Positions 50,872 through 60,712 of a stretch of DNA of 64,000 bases are shown piece by piece; positions within the stretch are counted from its first letter, which is position 1, and each line of letters opens with the position of its first letter. The stretch comes from Devosia elaeis (GTDB lineage Bacteria; Pseudomonadota; Alphaproteobacteria; Rhizobiales; Devosiaceae), in NCBI RefSeq assembly GCF_001650025.1, contig NZ_LVVY01000094.1, positions 16,871 to 80,870 on the forward strand, in the 5' to 3' direction. Position numbers and translations under genes: made by a program. The notes beneath the pieces are model-generated. The model was not told the origin of the DNA. It worked only from the letters and a program-made list of their open reading frames with translations, and did not search any database.

Positions 50872-52698
50872 CTATTCCACCGTCACCGATTTCGCCAGAT
50901 TGCGCGGCTGGTCCACGTCCGTACCCATGAAGACCGCCGTGTGATAGGCGAGCAATTGCACCGGAATGGTGGCCAGGATAGGCGCGACGAAGGCATGGAC
51001 ATGCGGGATTTCGATGATATCGGCCACGCCATGGCCCACTGTCGCCGCGCCCTCGGCATCGGTGATCAGGATGATCTTGCCGCCCCGCGCCGCCACTTCC
51101 TGCATATTGGACAGCGTCTTGTCGACCAACTCGTCCGATGGCGCCACGACGATCACCGGCATGGCCTCGTCCACCAGCGCGATCGGGCCGTGCTTTAGCT
51201 CACCTGCCGCATAACCTTCTGCGTGTATGTAACTGATTTCCTTTAGCTTTAACGCCCCTTCCATCGCGACGGGGAACATGGCGCCCCGCCCGAGATAGAG
51301 CACGTCCTTGGCCTTGGACAGGCGCTTGGAAATCTCGATGATCTGCTCTTCCGCGCCCAAGGCGGCCGACACCGCCGAGGGCAGCGCCGTCAGGGCCCGC
51401 ACCAACTCGGCCTCCTGCGTCGCGCTCAAGACGTCGCGCGCCCGGCCCGCCGCGATGGAGAGGCTGGCAAGCGCCGTCAATTGCGCCGTCAGCGCCTTGG
51501 TCGAGGCCACCCCGATTTCCGGCCCGCAGAGGATGGGGAAGACCACGCCCGATTCCCGGGCAATGGTGGATTCGAGCGTATTGACCAGGCTCGCCACATG
51601 CTGCCCCTGCCCCGCGCAATAGCGCAGCGCCGCCAGCGTGTCGGCCGTCTCGCCCGATTGCGAGATGAACAGCGACAACCCGTTCTTTTCCATCGGCGGC
51701 TCGCGATAGCGGAATTCGGACGCCACATCGATATCGACCGGCAGGCGCGCATAGCGCTCGAACCAGTATTTGGCGATGGCCCCGGCATAATAGGCCGTGC
51801 CGCAGGCGCTCATGGTCAGCCGGGAAAGCTCTGTAAAATCAAAGGGCAAGCTCTCGCGGATCGCCACTTTCTCGGCGCCCATGTCCACGTAATGGCTGAG
51901 CGTGTGGGAAATGGTTTCCGGCTGCTCGTAGATTTCCTTGGCCATGAAATGGCGGTGATTGCCCTTGTCCACCAAAAGCGCCGAGGTCTGCGACACCAGC
52001 TGTTCGCGCTGTACCAACGCATCGAGGCCATCGCGAATGGAGACGCCCTGGGGCGTGATCACCGCCCAATCGCCATCTTCGAGATAGGTCAAACGCGACG
52101 TGAACGGGGCCAGCGCCATGGCATCCGAGCCCAGATACATCTCGGTCGTGCCATAGCCCACGGCCAGCGGCGCGCCGTGGCGGGCGGCGATCAGCAGGCT
52201 CTCCTGCCCCTTGAACATGAACGCCAGCGCAAAGGCGCCCTTGAGCTTCTTGAGCGTCCGGGCCACGGCCAGTTCGGGATCGGCGCCCCTGTCCAGCTCG
52301 CGCGTCACCCACAGGGCCACCGATTCCGTATCGGTCTGCGTCTTGGGCAGGTAGCCGTCCTTGGCCAGGTCGGCCAGCAGTTCGCGGAAATTCTCGATAA
52401 TGCCGTTATGCACGAGCGCCACGCGCTCGGTGGCGTGGGGATGGGCATTGTTCTCGGTCGGCGCGCCATGGGTGGCCCAGCGGGTGTGCCCGATGCCGAT
52501 ATGCCCGCCTAGCGGCTCCATGCCGAGCTTGGTCGCCAGGTTGCCCAGCTTGCCCTCGGCCCGGCGGCGGGCAATGGCGCCGCTTTCCAGCGTGGCGACG
52601 CCGGCGCTGTCATAACCGCGATATTCCAGGCGCTTCAGCGCATCCACGAGGCGGCCGGCCACCGGCGCGTCACCGACAATCCCTACGATCCCGCACAT
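50872..52698 (-). CDS. glmS: Glutamine--fructose-6-phosphate aminotransferase
   Basis: 608 aa, normal length. Makes glucosamine-6-phosphate from fructose-6-phosphate and glutamine, the first step to UDP-GlcNAc. The N-terminal nucleophile Cys2 is in MCGIVGIVGD; the glutaminase site includes GHTRWATHG and HNGIIENF; the two SIS domains have SACGTAYYAG, ISQSGETADT and HAEGYAAGELKHGPIALV; it ends LAKSVTVE. ATG 52698 is one base from the glmU stop. Confidence 0.97.
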   Translation of the reverse strand: MCGIVGIVGDAPVAGRLVDALKRLEYRGYDSAGVATLESGAIARRRAEGKLGNLATKLGMEPLGGHIGIGHTRWATHGAPTENNAHPHATERVALVHNGIIENFRELLADLAKDGYLPKTQTDTESVALWVTRELDRGADPELAVARTLKKLKGAFALAFMFKGQESLLIAARHGAPLAVGYGTTEMYLGSDAMALAPFTSRLTYLEDGDWAVITPQGVSIRDGLDALVQREQLVSQTSALLVDKGNHRHFMAKEIYEQPETISHTLSHYVDMGAEKVAIRESLPFDFTELSRLTMSACGTAYYAGAIAKYWFERYARLPVDIDVASEFRYREPPMEKNGLSLFISQSGETADTLAALRYCAGQGQHVASLVNTLESTIARESGVVFPILCGPEIGVASTKALTAQLTALASLSIAAGRARDVLSATQEAELVRALTALPSAVSAALGAEEQIIEISKRLSKAKDVLYLGRGAMFPVAMEGALKLKEISYIHAEGYAAGELKHGPIALVDEAMPVIVVAPSDELVDKTLSNMQEVAARGGKIILITDAEGAATVGHGVADIIEIPHVHAFVAPILATIPVQLLAYHTAVFMGTDVDQPRNLAKSVTVE

Positions 52699-52699
52699 G

Positions 52700-54052
52700 C
52701 TATTTTCCTTTGGCTGCCTTCTTGGCCAGCGCGCGCTCCTTGAGCTTTGGCGCATAGCCTTGCTTGTTTTCCTGCCGCGCCCGGCCGAACGCCACCGCAT
52801 CGGCCGGCACATCTTCGGTGATCACGCTGCCCGAGGCGGTATAGGCCCCGTCGCCGATGCTCACCGGCGCCACCAGCGACGTGTGCGAGCCGATAAAGGC
52901 ATTGTCGCCGATTATCGTCTTATCCTTGTTCACGCCGTCGTAATTGCAGGTGATGGTCCCGGCCCCGATATTGGTCTTGGTGCCGATCTCGGCATCGCCC
53001 AGATAGCTCAGATGTCCGGCCTTGGTCCCGGCGCCGATCCTGGATTTCTTGACCTCGACGAAATTGCCCAGATGCACATCGGGACCCAGTTCCGCCCCGC
53101 CGCGGATACGCGCAAAGGGGCCGATGGTGGCGCCGGTCCCGATCACCGCGTCCTCGATATCGCAAAAGGCGCGGATTTCGACATTGTCGGCAATCCGCAC
53201 CCCCGGCCCGAAGACCACGTTGGGAAAGATGGTCACGTCCTTGCCGATTTCGGTGTCCCAGGAAAACCAGGTGCTGTCCGGATCGCGCAGCGTGACCCCA
53301 GCCTGCATGAAATCGTCGCGGCGCACCTGCTGGAACAGCTTTTCCGCCCGCGCCAATTGCCGACGGTCATTGACGCCCATGACGTCGTTTTCCGGCGCCA
53401 GGCCATAGCCAACCTTCTTGCCGGCCGCATTGGCCAGATCCACGAGATCGGTAAGGTAATATTCGCCCTGGGCATTATTAGTGTCGATCTTGTCGATTAG
53501 ATCGCGGAAGACTTCGGCGCGGAACGCCAGGATACAGGCATTGCACAGCCCGATGCGGCGCTCGTCCTCGCTGGCGTCCTTGTGCTCGCGGATCGCCAGC
53601 AGGCGCTCGCCATCGGTGATGAAACGCCCGTAGCCCGTGGGATCTGCCGGCTCGAAGCCGAGAATCGCCACATCCAGCCCGGCATCGAGCCGGTCGAGCA
53701 CGGCGCGGAAATTGTGCCCACGCAGTAGCGGATGGTCGCCATAGACCACGGCGATATAGCCCTGGGCGTCCTTGAAGAGATCACGCGCCATCGATGCGGC
53801 GTGGCCGGTTCCCCTGGCCTCCGCCTGCTCGAAATGCACGACATCGGGGTCGAGCGCCGAGACCACGTCTCGGATGGCGCCATGCCGGGGCCCGGTCACC
53901 AGCGCCACCTGGTTTGATCCGGCGGCGCGCGCGGCGCGGGCGACATGCCCCACGATCGGCAGGCCGGCCACGGGATGCAATACTTTGGGCAATGCAGACC
54001 GCATTCGCGTCCCCTCGCCGGCTGCGAGAATGATGGAAAGCAGGTCTGTCAT
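52700..54052 (-). CDS. glmU: Bifunctional N-acetylglucosamine-1-phosphate uridyltransferase / glucosamine-1-phosphate acetyltransferase
   Basis: 450 aa. The N-terminal pyrophosphorylase domain has IILAAGEGTRMRSALPKVLH, YGDHPLL and GEYYLTDLV; the C-terminal left-handed beta helix has hexapeptide repeats ending with the acetyltransferase residues around GAGTKAGHLSYLGDAEIG and NIGAGTITCNYDG. Produces UDP-GlcNAc for peptidoglycan and lipid A. It is the first gene of glmU-glmS; GlmM is not in the window. Confidence 0.97.
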   Translation of the reverse strand: MTDLLSIILAAGEGTRMRSALPKVLHPVAGLPIVGHVARAARAAGSNQVALVTGPRHGAIRDVVSALDPDVVHFEQAEARGTGHAASMARDLFKDAQGYIAVVYGDHPLLRGHNFRAVLDRLDAGLDVAILGFEPADPTGYGRFITDGERLLAIREHKDASEDERRIGLCNACILAFRAEVFRDLIDKIDTNNAQGEYYLTDLVDLANAAGKKVGYGLAPENDVMGVNDRRQLARAEKLFQQVRRDDFMQAGVTLRDPDSTWFSWDTEIGKDVTIFPNVVFGPGVRIADNVEIRAFCDIEDAVIGTGATIGPFARIRGGAELGPDVHLGNFVEVKKSRIGAGTKAGHLSYLGDAEIGTKTNIGAGTITCNYDGVNKDKTIIGDNAFIGSHTSLVAPVSIGDGAYTASGSVITEDVPADAVAFGRARQENKQGYAPKLKERALAKKAAKGK

Positions 54053-54193
54053 GAAGCTTACTCCGTTCCGCCTGTTCTACCCGCGGCATTTTCACAATTT
54101 TATGGCAGCGACTAGTTGGCGAACCGATAACGAACAGACCAATCTACAGTCCAGTGCGCCAAACGATTCGCAGCGCCATAGCAGGTTTTTCCG

Positions 54194-54964
54194 GTGGCTA
54201 AAGCATCTGAGCAGTTCCGGCAATCCGATGTGACCCTTTGGGGCCTCGTCGCGCTGGCCTGCACGGGGCTGGCCGTGTTCGGCTCCAACGCCGCCTTGAT
54301 GGTGCCGCAAGGCATGCTCAGCAACCTGCACCAGCCCCGCAATGCGGGCGCCTCCATCGAGACGCTGCGACGCGAGGTGCGCAATCTGCGGGCGGAAACC
54401 ATTCGCTTGGGCCGCGAGAGCGAATTGTTGCGCAGCCGTTTCGCCCTACAGGAGAGATCCGGCGGAGAGATCACCCGCCGGGTCGGCGCCCTGGAAAGCA
54501 GCGTCCCGCTCCTGATCGAGGAACGCAGCACCGACACAGCGCGGGTCGATCGGGACAACACCACCGCATCCATCGGCGAAAATGGCGCGTTTTCCTTCGA
54601 GGCCGAAGGCGGCTCGGTATCGGTCCGCCAATCGCCCATGCCGCAAGTCCTGCCCGAGCAGCCCCTGCCCCAACCTCTCGCTCTGCCCTCGACCAGTACC
54701 GAATATGGCGTCGCCGTCGGCGCCCCGGTCTCGGCCGAGCAGGCGCCGGGCCTGTGGACCGACCTGAGCCTCAAGCTGGGGCCGCTGCTTCTGGGCATGG
54801 CGCCATTGCTGGCCGAGGAGACCGATGGCGCGGGCCGGCGCATCATTGTCGGCCCCGTGGCCGCCCTGGCGGAGGCGCGCACGCTGTGCGAGCGTTTCGA
54901 ACGTGTTTCCATCGCCTGCCAGCCCATGCCCTATGACGGCGCGCCTCTGGCGCAGAACCCCTAG
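54194..54964 (+). CDS. Membrane-anchored coiled-coil protein with SPOR-like C-terminus
   Basis: 256 aa from GTG 54194 (weak AGG upstream). One membrane segment near 14-36 (LWGLVALACTGLAVFG), then a heptad-rich stretch at about 53-90 (ETLRREVRNLRAETIRLG), a Pro-rich linker around 145-170, and a C-terminal block RIIVGPVAALAEARTLCERF that resembles the end of a SPOR peptidoglycan-binding repeat. Single-pass protein, bulk in the periplasm if N-in. Function unknown; similar layouts occur in divisome-associated proteins. Confidence 0.75.
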   Translation: MAKASEQFRQSDVTLWGLVALACTGLAVFGSNAALMVPQGMLSNLHQPRNAGASIETLRREVRNLRAETIRLGRESELLRSRFALQERSGGEITRRVGALESSVPLLIEERSTDTARVDRDNTTASIGENGAFSFEAEGGSVSVRQSPMPQVLPEQPLPQPLALPSTSTEYGVAVGAPVSAEQAPGLWTDLSLKLGPLLLGMAPLLAEETDGAGRRIIVGPVAALAEARTLCERFERVSIACQPMPYDGAPLAQNP

Positions 54965-54983
54965 AACAGCGCGCTAAAGGCGG

Positions 54984-55011
54984 TTGACAGGCGAAGAAGT
55001 CCGGTTATGTT
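54984..55011 (+). promoter_or_regulatory. Candidate promoter for tRNA-Lys
   Basis: Consensus TTGACA (54984-54989) and TATGTT (55006-55011) with a 16-bp spacer. The tRNA begins 74 nt after the -10, implying a longer 5' leader. Confidence 0.6.
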
Positions 55012-55085
55012 CCGCGCCAACGCCAAACGGCGTCATCGAGCATCGAGCCGAAACCCGGAATTTCTTGATGCGTCACATAAGACAT

Positions 55086-55160
55086 GCGCCGGTAGCTCAG
55101 TGGTAGAGCATTCGACTTTTAATCGAATGGTCGCGGGTTCGACCCCCGCCCGGCGTACCA
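55086..55160 (+). tRNA. tRNA-Lys (anticodon TTT)
   Basis: 75 nt with encoded CCA. Acceptor GCGCCGG/CCGGCGT, anticodon stem TTCGA/TCGAA around loop CTTTTAA (anticodon TTT), T arm CGGGTTCGACCCCCG. Confidence 0.96.
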
Positions 55161-55199
55161 CTTTCCCGTTCAGCGGCTTTTCCGACAGCAGCGCCAGCC

Positions 55200-55364
55200 A
55201 TGCCGCAATCCTCGATTGATCCCTATGCCGAGCTCGATTACCGCGCCGATGCCGCCGAGTTGTCGGAGGAATTCCGCAAGCCGGTGCGGATCAGGCTGGC
55301 GCCGCGACACGGCCAGCCCCTCACGCAGACCGGCAACCCGGCCCCGCCGCGCATTCGCGTTTGA
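55200..55364 (+). CDS. Small hypothetical protein, 54 aa
   Basis: A short frame from ATG 55200 to TGA 55364. It reads as an acidic start (SIDPYAELDYRADAAELSEE) then a basic Pro-rich end (RIRLAPRHGQPLTQ; APPRIRV). No signal peptide or membrane segment. It begins 39 nt after tRNA-Lys and may share its transcript. Support is limited to codon pattern and position. Confidence 0.5.
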   Translation: MPQSSIDPYAELDYRADAAELSEEFRKPVRIRLAPRHGQPLTQTGNPAPPRIRV

Positions 55365-55418
55365 GAATCACCGCCTTCCCGTAATATCGGCCTGGATGGC
55401 TTCGGCGCAGGGGAATTT

Positions 55419-55946
55419 ATGTCACAGGATACCACCGACCTGCTCAAGGTTCTCGCGGTAACGCTGCTGGTCTTTGCCGGCGGCACGCTGGTCATGCTCT
55501 ATATCATCCTGCTCTTGGCCCAATATGGCGCCAATCTGCCGATGATCGGCTCCCTGCCACTCAACGCCCCGCCTGAACTGGTACCGATCCTGGTGAGCAA
55601 CGGGGTCTTCGCCACCCTCGCCGCCGTGCATGTCACCGCTTCCGGCCTGGCGCTGCTGCTGACCAGCAACACGATCGACATGGCACTGATCATCGCCGCC
55701 AAGGCGGTCACCGTGGTGATCATGGCGCTGCTCGGCTTTGCCGGCGGCCATATGGTCTATCTGCAATTGACCGAGAACGCCGCGCTCAACCTCAACCCGC
55801 TGCTGCCGGCCCTGATCGCACTGATCGGCTTTCTGGTCCTGTCCACGGCCCTGAGCGTGCCGGCGCTGCGCCGCTTGGGCAATCTGCGGTTTGTAGTAGG
55901 CGTAGCGGCCATCGTGCTCGGCCCGCTGTTGCTGATCTGGTTTTAG
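55419..55946 (+). CDS. Hypothetical integral membrane protein
   Basis: 175 aa with about five membrane segments (first LAVTLLVFAGGTLVMLYIILL; last VVGVAAIVLGPLLLIWF) and very few charges. No family recognised. ATG 55419 has a GGGG upstream. It converges on the map gene with a 24-bp gap. Confidence 0.75.
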   Translation: MSQDTTDLLKVLAVTLLVFAGGTLVMLYIILLLAQYGANLPMIGSLPLNAPPELVPILVSNGVFATLAAVHVTASGLALLLTSNTIDMALIIAAKAVTVVIMALLGFAGGHMVYLQLTENAALNLNPLLPALIALIGFLVLSTALSVPALRRLGNLRFVVGVAAIVLGPLLLIWF

Positions 55947-55970
55947 AAGTCCGCAGTTCTCTCGAAGACC

Positions 55971-56726
55971 TCAGGCCGCCAACGTCACCACCACCGCCCC
56001 TCGGGGCGTTGCTACCACGGTGTGCTCATATTGCACGCAGGGCGCGAGCGGCTCGGCGGTGAGCGTCCACTCGTCTCCTTCATACATCTGCTCGGCCATC
56101 TGCCCGCCCATGGACAGGAACGGCTCGATGGTGAAGACCAGCCCATTGCCGATCCGGCGGCGTTCCGAGCGGTCCGGCCAGGTGGGGATTTCCCCCGGCT
56201 CGTCGTGCAGGCTGTCGCCGACCCCGTGGCTGGCCAGATTGCGGATCAGCGTATAGCCGCCCTTCTTGGCCACCTTGCCGATGGCCGTGCCGATATCGGC
56301 GAGCGGAGCACCGGCCCTGGTGGCCCGGATGCCCGCCCACATCGCCTTCTTGCCATCACGGCACAGCGCATCCAGCCGCGGATCGCCCTTGCCGAGCACG
56401 AAGGACGCGCCGCAATCGGCGAAGACATCGTCCTTGACCGCCGAAACGTCGATATTGACGAGATCGCCCTCCTGCAGCACCCGGTCGCCCGGAATGCCAT
56501 GGGCGATTTCCTCGTTGACGGAAATGCAGGTATTGCCGGGAAAATCATAGGTCACGATCGGCGCGGAAAGCGCCCCGTTCTCCGCCAGGATTTTGGCCCC
56601 GATCTCGTCCAGTTCCATCGTCGTCATACCCGGACGCATCGCAGCGGCCATGGCGTCGCGCGCCACGGCACAGATGCGGCCGATGGCCTTGAGCTTTTCC
56701 AGCTGCTCGTCGGTGGTAATGGTCAC
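55971..56726 (-). CDS. map: Type I methionine aminopeptidase
   Basis: 251 aa from GTG 56726, 4 nt after the pgi stop. Removes N-terminal Met. The dinuclear metal ligands are recognisable: Asp in VNIDVSAVKDD and ADCGAS, His in LASHGVGDSLHDEP, Glu in FTIEPFLS and Glu in YEHTVVAT; substrate His in NEEIAHGIPG. Normal length for class Ia, without an N-terminal zinc finger. Confidence 0.95.
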   Translation of the reverse strand: MTITTDEQLEKLKAIGRICAVARDAMAAAMRPGMTTMELDEIGAKILAENGALSAPIVTYDFPGNTCISVNEEIAHGIPGDRVLQEGDLVNIDVSAVKDDVFADCGASFVLGKGDPRLDALCRDGKKAMWAGIRATRAGAPLADIGTAIGKVAKKGGYTLIRNLASHGVGDSLHDEPGEIPTWPDRSERRRIGNGLVFTIEPFLSMGGQMAEQMYEGDEWTLTAEPLAPCVQYEHTVVATPRGAVVVTLAA

Positions 56727-56730
56727 GTTA

Positions 56731-58371
56731 TTACGCCTTGTTGGCCAGATAATAGGCGAGCAGGCCCTGGGTGGAGCTGTCATGCCCCTCGCCGCTCGCC
56801 TCGCCCTGCACCTTGGGCAGCAGCGCCTTGGCCAATTGCTTACCCAGTTCCACGCCCCATTGATCGTAGGAATTGACGTTCCAGATCACGCCCTGCACGA
56901 ACACCTTGTGCTCATAGAGCGCGATGAGCGCGCCCAGCGTCTCCGGTGTCAATTGCGGATAGAACAGGGTGTTGGAGGGGCGATTGCCCGGAAAGACCTT
57001 GTGCGGCGCCAGGGCCTTGATGCTGTCCTTGTCGAGCCCCTGCGCCTTGAGCTCGGCCACCACCTCGTCCTTGCTCTTGCCCAGCATCAGCGCCTCGGAC
57101 TGGGCCAGCACATTGGCCACCAGCTTGTCGTGATGCGGCGGCAGGCTCTCATGAGGCCGGGCAGCGATGAGGAAATCGCAGGGAATGACGTCCGTGCCCT
57201 GGTGAATCAGCTGATAGAAGGCGTGCTGGCCATTGGTGCCCGGCTCGCCCCAGACGATGGGCCCGGTGGACCATTCGACCGGCTTGCCCGCCAACGTCAC
57301 CGACTTGCCGTTCGATTCCATGTCCTGCTGCTGCAGATAGGCCGCGAAGCGGCTGAGGCGCTGGTCATAGGGCAGCACGGCATGGGTCGAGAAACCCCAG
57401 ACATTCCGATACCACACACCCAGCAGCGCCATGATCACCGGCAGGTTGTCTTCCAGCGGCGTTTCCAGGAAATGCCGGTCCATCGCATCGCCGCCGGCCA
57501 GAAACTTGGCGAAATTGTCGTAGCCGACCGCCAGCGCGATCGGCAGGCCGATGGCCGACCACACCGAATAGCGGCCACCCACCCAGTCCCAGAAGCCGAA
57601 AATGCGATCCTCGCGGATGCCGAACCTGGCGCAGGCCTCGATATTGGTCGACACCGCCGCGAAATGGTTCGGCACAGCCTCTTCGCCCAGCGCATCGGCG
57701 ATCCATTTCCGCGCCGAATTGGCATTGGTCATGGTCTCGTCGGTGGTGAAGGTCTTGGACGCGACGATGAACAGCGTCTTTTTCGGATCGAGGCGTTTCA
57801 GCACGTCGTGGATATGGGCGCCATCGACATTGGACACGTAATGGGCCCGCAGGTCGGCACGCGTATAGGGCTCGAGCGCCAGCGTCACCATGGCGGGGCC
57901 GAGATCGGAACCGCCAATGCCGATATTGACCACATCGGTGAACTGCTCGCCGCCCTGCCCGCGGATATCGCCGCTGCGCACCGCATTGGTGTAATTTTCG
58001 ATGGCCTTCAACACGCCCCGCACATCGGGCATGACATCCCCGCCATCCACAGTGACCGGCCGGTCGCCCTGATAGCGCAGTGCCATATGCATTACGGCGC
58101 GGTCTTCGGTGATGTTGATATGCTCGCCTTCGCACATCTGCGTGCGGCGCTCCTCGACCCCGGCGGCCCGCGCCAAGTCGAACAAGGCGGCGAGCGCATC
58201 GGCGTCGATCCGGTTCTTGGAATAGTCGAGCAAAATGCCCGCGCCGCTGGCCGAGAAACGCTCGAAGCGCCCGGAATCCTGGGCGAACATCTCACGCATA
58301 CTGGTCTCGCTCAGGCGCTTGCGATGCTTGCTGAGCGCGTTGAAACCGGAATCCTTCGACCCCTTGGCCAT
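56731..58371 (-). CDS. pgi: Glucose-6-phosphate isomerase
   Basis: 546 aa, normal length. Interconverts glucose-6-P and fructose-6-P. Both family signatures are present: [17 protein letters not shown] and the C-terminal [14 protein letters not shown]; also [13 protein letters not shown] and the ATG 58371 with GAGG upstream. It supplies fructose-6-P, the GlmS substrate, from a different operon. Second gene of tgt-pgi-map. Confidence 0.97.
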   Translation of the reverse strand: MAKGSKDSGFNALSKHRKRLSETSMREMFAQDSGRFERFSASGAGILLDYSKNRIDADALAALFDLARAAGVEERRTQMCEGEHINITEDRAVMHMALRYQGDRPVTVDGGDVMPDVRGVLKAIENYTNAVRSGDIRGQGGEQFTDVVNIGIGGSDLGPAMVTLALEPYTRADLRAHYVSNVDGAHIHDVLKRLDPKKTLFIVASKTFTTDETMTNANSARKWIADALGEEAVPNHFAAVSTNIEACARFGIREDRIFGFWDWVGGRYSVWSAIGLPIALAVGYDNFAKFLAGGDAMDRHFLETPLEDNLPVIMALLGVWYRNVWGFSTHAVLPYDQRLSRFAAYLQQQDMESNGKSVTLAGKPVEWSTGPIVWGEPGTNGQHAFYQLIHQGTDVIPCDFLIAARPHESLPPHHDKLVANVLAQSEALMLGKSKDEVVAELKAQGLDKDSIKALAPHKVFPGNRPSNTLFYPQLTPETLGALIALYEHKVFVQGVIWNVNSYDQWGVELGKQLAKALLPKVQGEASGEGHDSSTQGLLAYYLANKA

Positions 58372-58382
58372 ATTCTTTTCCT

Positions 58383-59510
58383 CTACAGAACCGGCAGGTC
58401 GCCGGCGGCCCATGCCGCCCGCGTCTCCGCCGCGAAATCACTGATCCGGCCCGCTTCGATGGCCGCTCGGGCACCGGCGGTCAGTTCTTGATAATAGGCC
58501 AGGTTGATCTGCGAAAGCACCATGGCGCCCAAAATCTCCTCCGTCCTGACCAGATGATGAAGATAGGCGCGGCTCCAGCGCCGGCAATTCGGATTGGGCG
58601 AAGCCTCGTCGAGCGGCCGGTGATCGTCCTTATGCCGCGCATTTTTCAGGTTGATGACGCCGAAGCGCGTATAGGCGTGGCCATGCCGGCCCGCGCGGGT
58701 GGGATGCACGCAATCGAACATATCGACGCCGCGTTCGATGCCACCCAGGATATCGTCGGGTTTGCCGACGCCCATCAGATAGCGCGGCCGGTCCCAGGGC
58801 AGTTCCGGCGTGATGTCGGAGAGGACACGGAACATCACCTCCTGCGGCTCGCCCACGGCCAACCCGCCAATGGAATAGCCGTCGAACCCGATCGATTGCA
58901 GGCCCGCTGCCGAGCGAGCCCGCAATTCGGGATCGTCGCCGCCCTGCACGATGCCGAAGAGGGCGCGATTGGCCTGATTGTTGAACGCGGTCTTGGAGCG
59001 GTCGGCCCAGCGCAGCGACAATTCCATCGCCCGCTCCATCTCCTTGCGCTCGGCCGGCAGCGCGATGCATTCATCGAGTTGCATGATGATGTCGCTGTCA
59101 AGCAGGGTCTGGATTTCGATGGACCGTTCCGGCGTCAGCTCGTGGCTCGATCCGTCGATATGGGATTTGAAGGTGACGCCCTTTTCGGTGAGCTTGCGCA
59201 GCTTGGCCAGCGACATCACCTGGAAGCCGCCGCTATCGGTGAGGATCGGGCGCTGCCAATCCATGAAAGTGTGCAATCCGCCCAAGCCCGCCACCCGCTC
59301 GGCGCCGGGGCGCAGCATCAGGTGATAGGTATTGCCGAGCAGGATGTCGGCGCCGGTTTCCCGCACTTGTTCGGGATACATGGCCTTGACCGTTCCGGCC
59401 GTGCCCACGGGCATGAAGGCGGGCGTATTGATCTCGCCGCGCGGCGTATCGATGCGGCCGCGGCGGGCCATGCCGTCACTGGCGATGAGGGAGAAGTTGA
59501 CCTGTTTCAT
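58383..59510 (-). CDS. tgt: Queuine tRNA-ribosyltransferase, zinc site altered
   Basis: 375 aa. Inserts preQ1 into tRNA anticodons at G34. Active-site motifs are intact: [24 protein letters not shown] and MGVGKP, and the nucleophile region [17 protein letters not shown]. The usual zinc site Cys-x-Cys-x2-Cys...His is changed: here the segment reads [19 protein letters not shown], so Ser and Asn replace the first two cysteines and only the third Cys and the His remain. ATG 59510. First gene of the tgt-pgi-map run. Confidence 0.95.
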   Translation of the reverse strand: MKQVNFSLIASDGMARRGRIDTPRGEINTPAFMPVGTAGTVKAMYPEQVRETGADILLGNTYHLMLRPGAERVAGLGGLHTFMDWQRPILTDSGGFQVMSLAKLRKLTEKGVTFKSHIDGSSHELTPERSIEIQTLLDSDIIMQLDECIALPAERKEMERAMELSLRWADRSKTAFNNQANRALFGIVQGGDDPELRARSAAGLQSIGFDGYSIGGLAVGEPQEVMFRVLSDITPELPWDRPRYLMGVGKPDDILGGIERGVDMFDCVHPTRAGRHGHAYTRFGVINLKNARHKDDHRPLDEASPNPNCRRWSRAYLHHLVRTEEILGAMVLSQINLAYYQELTAGARAAIEAGRISDFAAETRAAWAAGDLPVL

Positions 59511-59637
59511 GGCGCGGGTTCTAGCCGTTCGCCGCGCCGCCGACAATGTCCCTGGCGGCTGGCCGCGACCCCAATTCCGCCATTCTTGCTCACGAAGCAT
59601 GCTATTGGACAATTCTCATTGAATCAGAGGTGCTTGA

Positions 59638-60072
59638 ATGTTTCGTCCCCTCCTTGCCGCGCTGCTCGTTTCCGCCCTCGGCGCCGCTCCCACGCTTGCC
59701 CAGGAGCATCAGGGCCACTGGTTCGGCGATGGCGAGGGCGAAATCACCCTTGATCTCACCCATGTCCAGAACGATATCTATGCGATCTCCATCAATACAA
59801 TCGTGCCGATTTCCGACATGGGCGGCGGCTGTGCCGGCGGGGTGGATGGCGAAGTGATCCTGTCCAGCGAGGGCGGCAATTTCTTCGTCGAGAACGAAGA
59901 TTTCGATCCCAAGGCCGAGGCCACCGGCCTCAACCAGCGCTATTGCGAAATCGCCCTCACCTTCAACGAGGACGGAACGCTGACGACCGAGGAAAAGGGC
60001 GGTTGCCTCTATTATCACGGCGCCGCCTGCGGCTTTTCCGGCACGCTTCAGCACGACGCGGCGGGCATCTGA
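59638..60072 (+). CDS. Exported hypothetical protein, 144 aa
   Basis: Signal peptide (MFRPLLAALLVSALGAAP, cleavage after TLA) and an acidic mature domain with four cysteines (GGGCAGG, RYCEIAL, GGCLYYHGAACG), probably two disulfides. It looks beta-rich. Not recognised. ATG 59638 with GAGG upstream. It is the only rightward gene between two leftward operons that carry tgt and queA. Confidence 0.75.
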   Translation: MFRPLLAALLVSALGAAPTLAQEHQGHWFGDGEGEITLDLTHVQNDIYAISINTIVPISDMGGGCAGGVDGEVILSSEGGNFFVENEDFDPKAEATGLNQRYCEIALTFNEDGTLTTEEKGGCLYYHGAACGFSGTLQHDAAGI

Positions 60073-60082
60073 CGCCCGCTGC

Positions 60083-60712
60083 TCAGGCGGCCACCGCATC
60101 GACGGCGGCCATGCCCAGATGGAAGGCGCCGGTGAGCAGGGCACCGGCGACCACCAGCCCCACGGCGCAGATCACCAGCCCGATCAGCACGCCCAGCCCA
60201 TCGCGATTGAGCATGGCGAAGGCGATAACGCAGAGGCCGGCATTGGGTATGGCGTTGATGAAGGGGATCGGCAATACCATGAAGACGCTGACCAGCATGG
60301 TGAAGATGCCATAGGGAATGGTGGCTGCTGCCCCGGTCAATCCCCGCAACCGGGGCCGGGAGAAGCGCGCAATGATCGCCGTCACCTTCGCCACCTGCTC
60401 GCTGGCCTTGAGCAACGGACCCAGCGGCAATTTCCGCCGCCCGATAATGCCCGGCAGCCGGATCGGCCGCCCCAGCACCATGAACAAGGCCACCGCGAAG
60501 GTCGTCCAGGCAATGGTGCCGCCAAAACCCGGCGGGCCGGGGATCATGTTGAGCAGCGTCAGCATGAGGATCAGGAGGCGGTGGGAATGTTCCCCCATGG
60601 CCTCGATCAGCCGCTCGAAGGTGAGCCGGGGCGCATCGCTCTCCGCCACCCGGCGCAGGCCCGCGACGATGCGGTTGACATAGCCTTTTATCGGGCGATG
60701 GCCCTCTGTCAC
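60083..60712 (-). CDS. ExoD family protein
   Basis: 209 aa from GTG 60712, which overlaps the queA stop (GTGA). Exopolysaccharide synthesis ExoD-type membrane protein with about four to five hydrophobic segments; [36 protein letters not shown] and [20 protein letters not shown] are typical. In rhizobia exoD is needed for exopolysaccharide and alkali tolerance; the molecular role is unknown. Confidence 0.88.
   Translation of the reverse strand: MTEGHRPIKGYVNRIVAGLRRVAESDAPRLTFERLIEAMGEHSHRLLILMLTLLNMIPGPPGFGGTIAWTTFAVALFMVLGRPIRLPGIIGRRKLPLGPLLKASEQVAKVTAIIARFSRPRLRGLTGAAATIPYGIFTMLVSVFMVLPIPFINAIPNAGLCVIAFAMLNRDGLGVLIGLVICAVGLVVAGALLTGAFHLGMAAVDAVAA

Noticed and set aside
56593..58491. 632-aa plus-strand frame
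   Set aside because: Antisense shadow of pgi; no domain and skewed composition.
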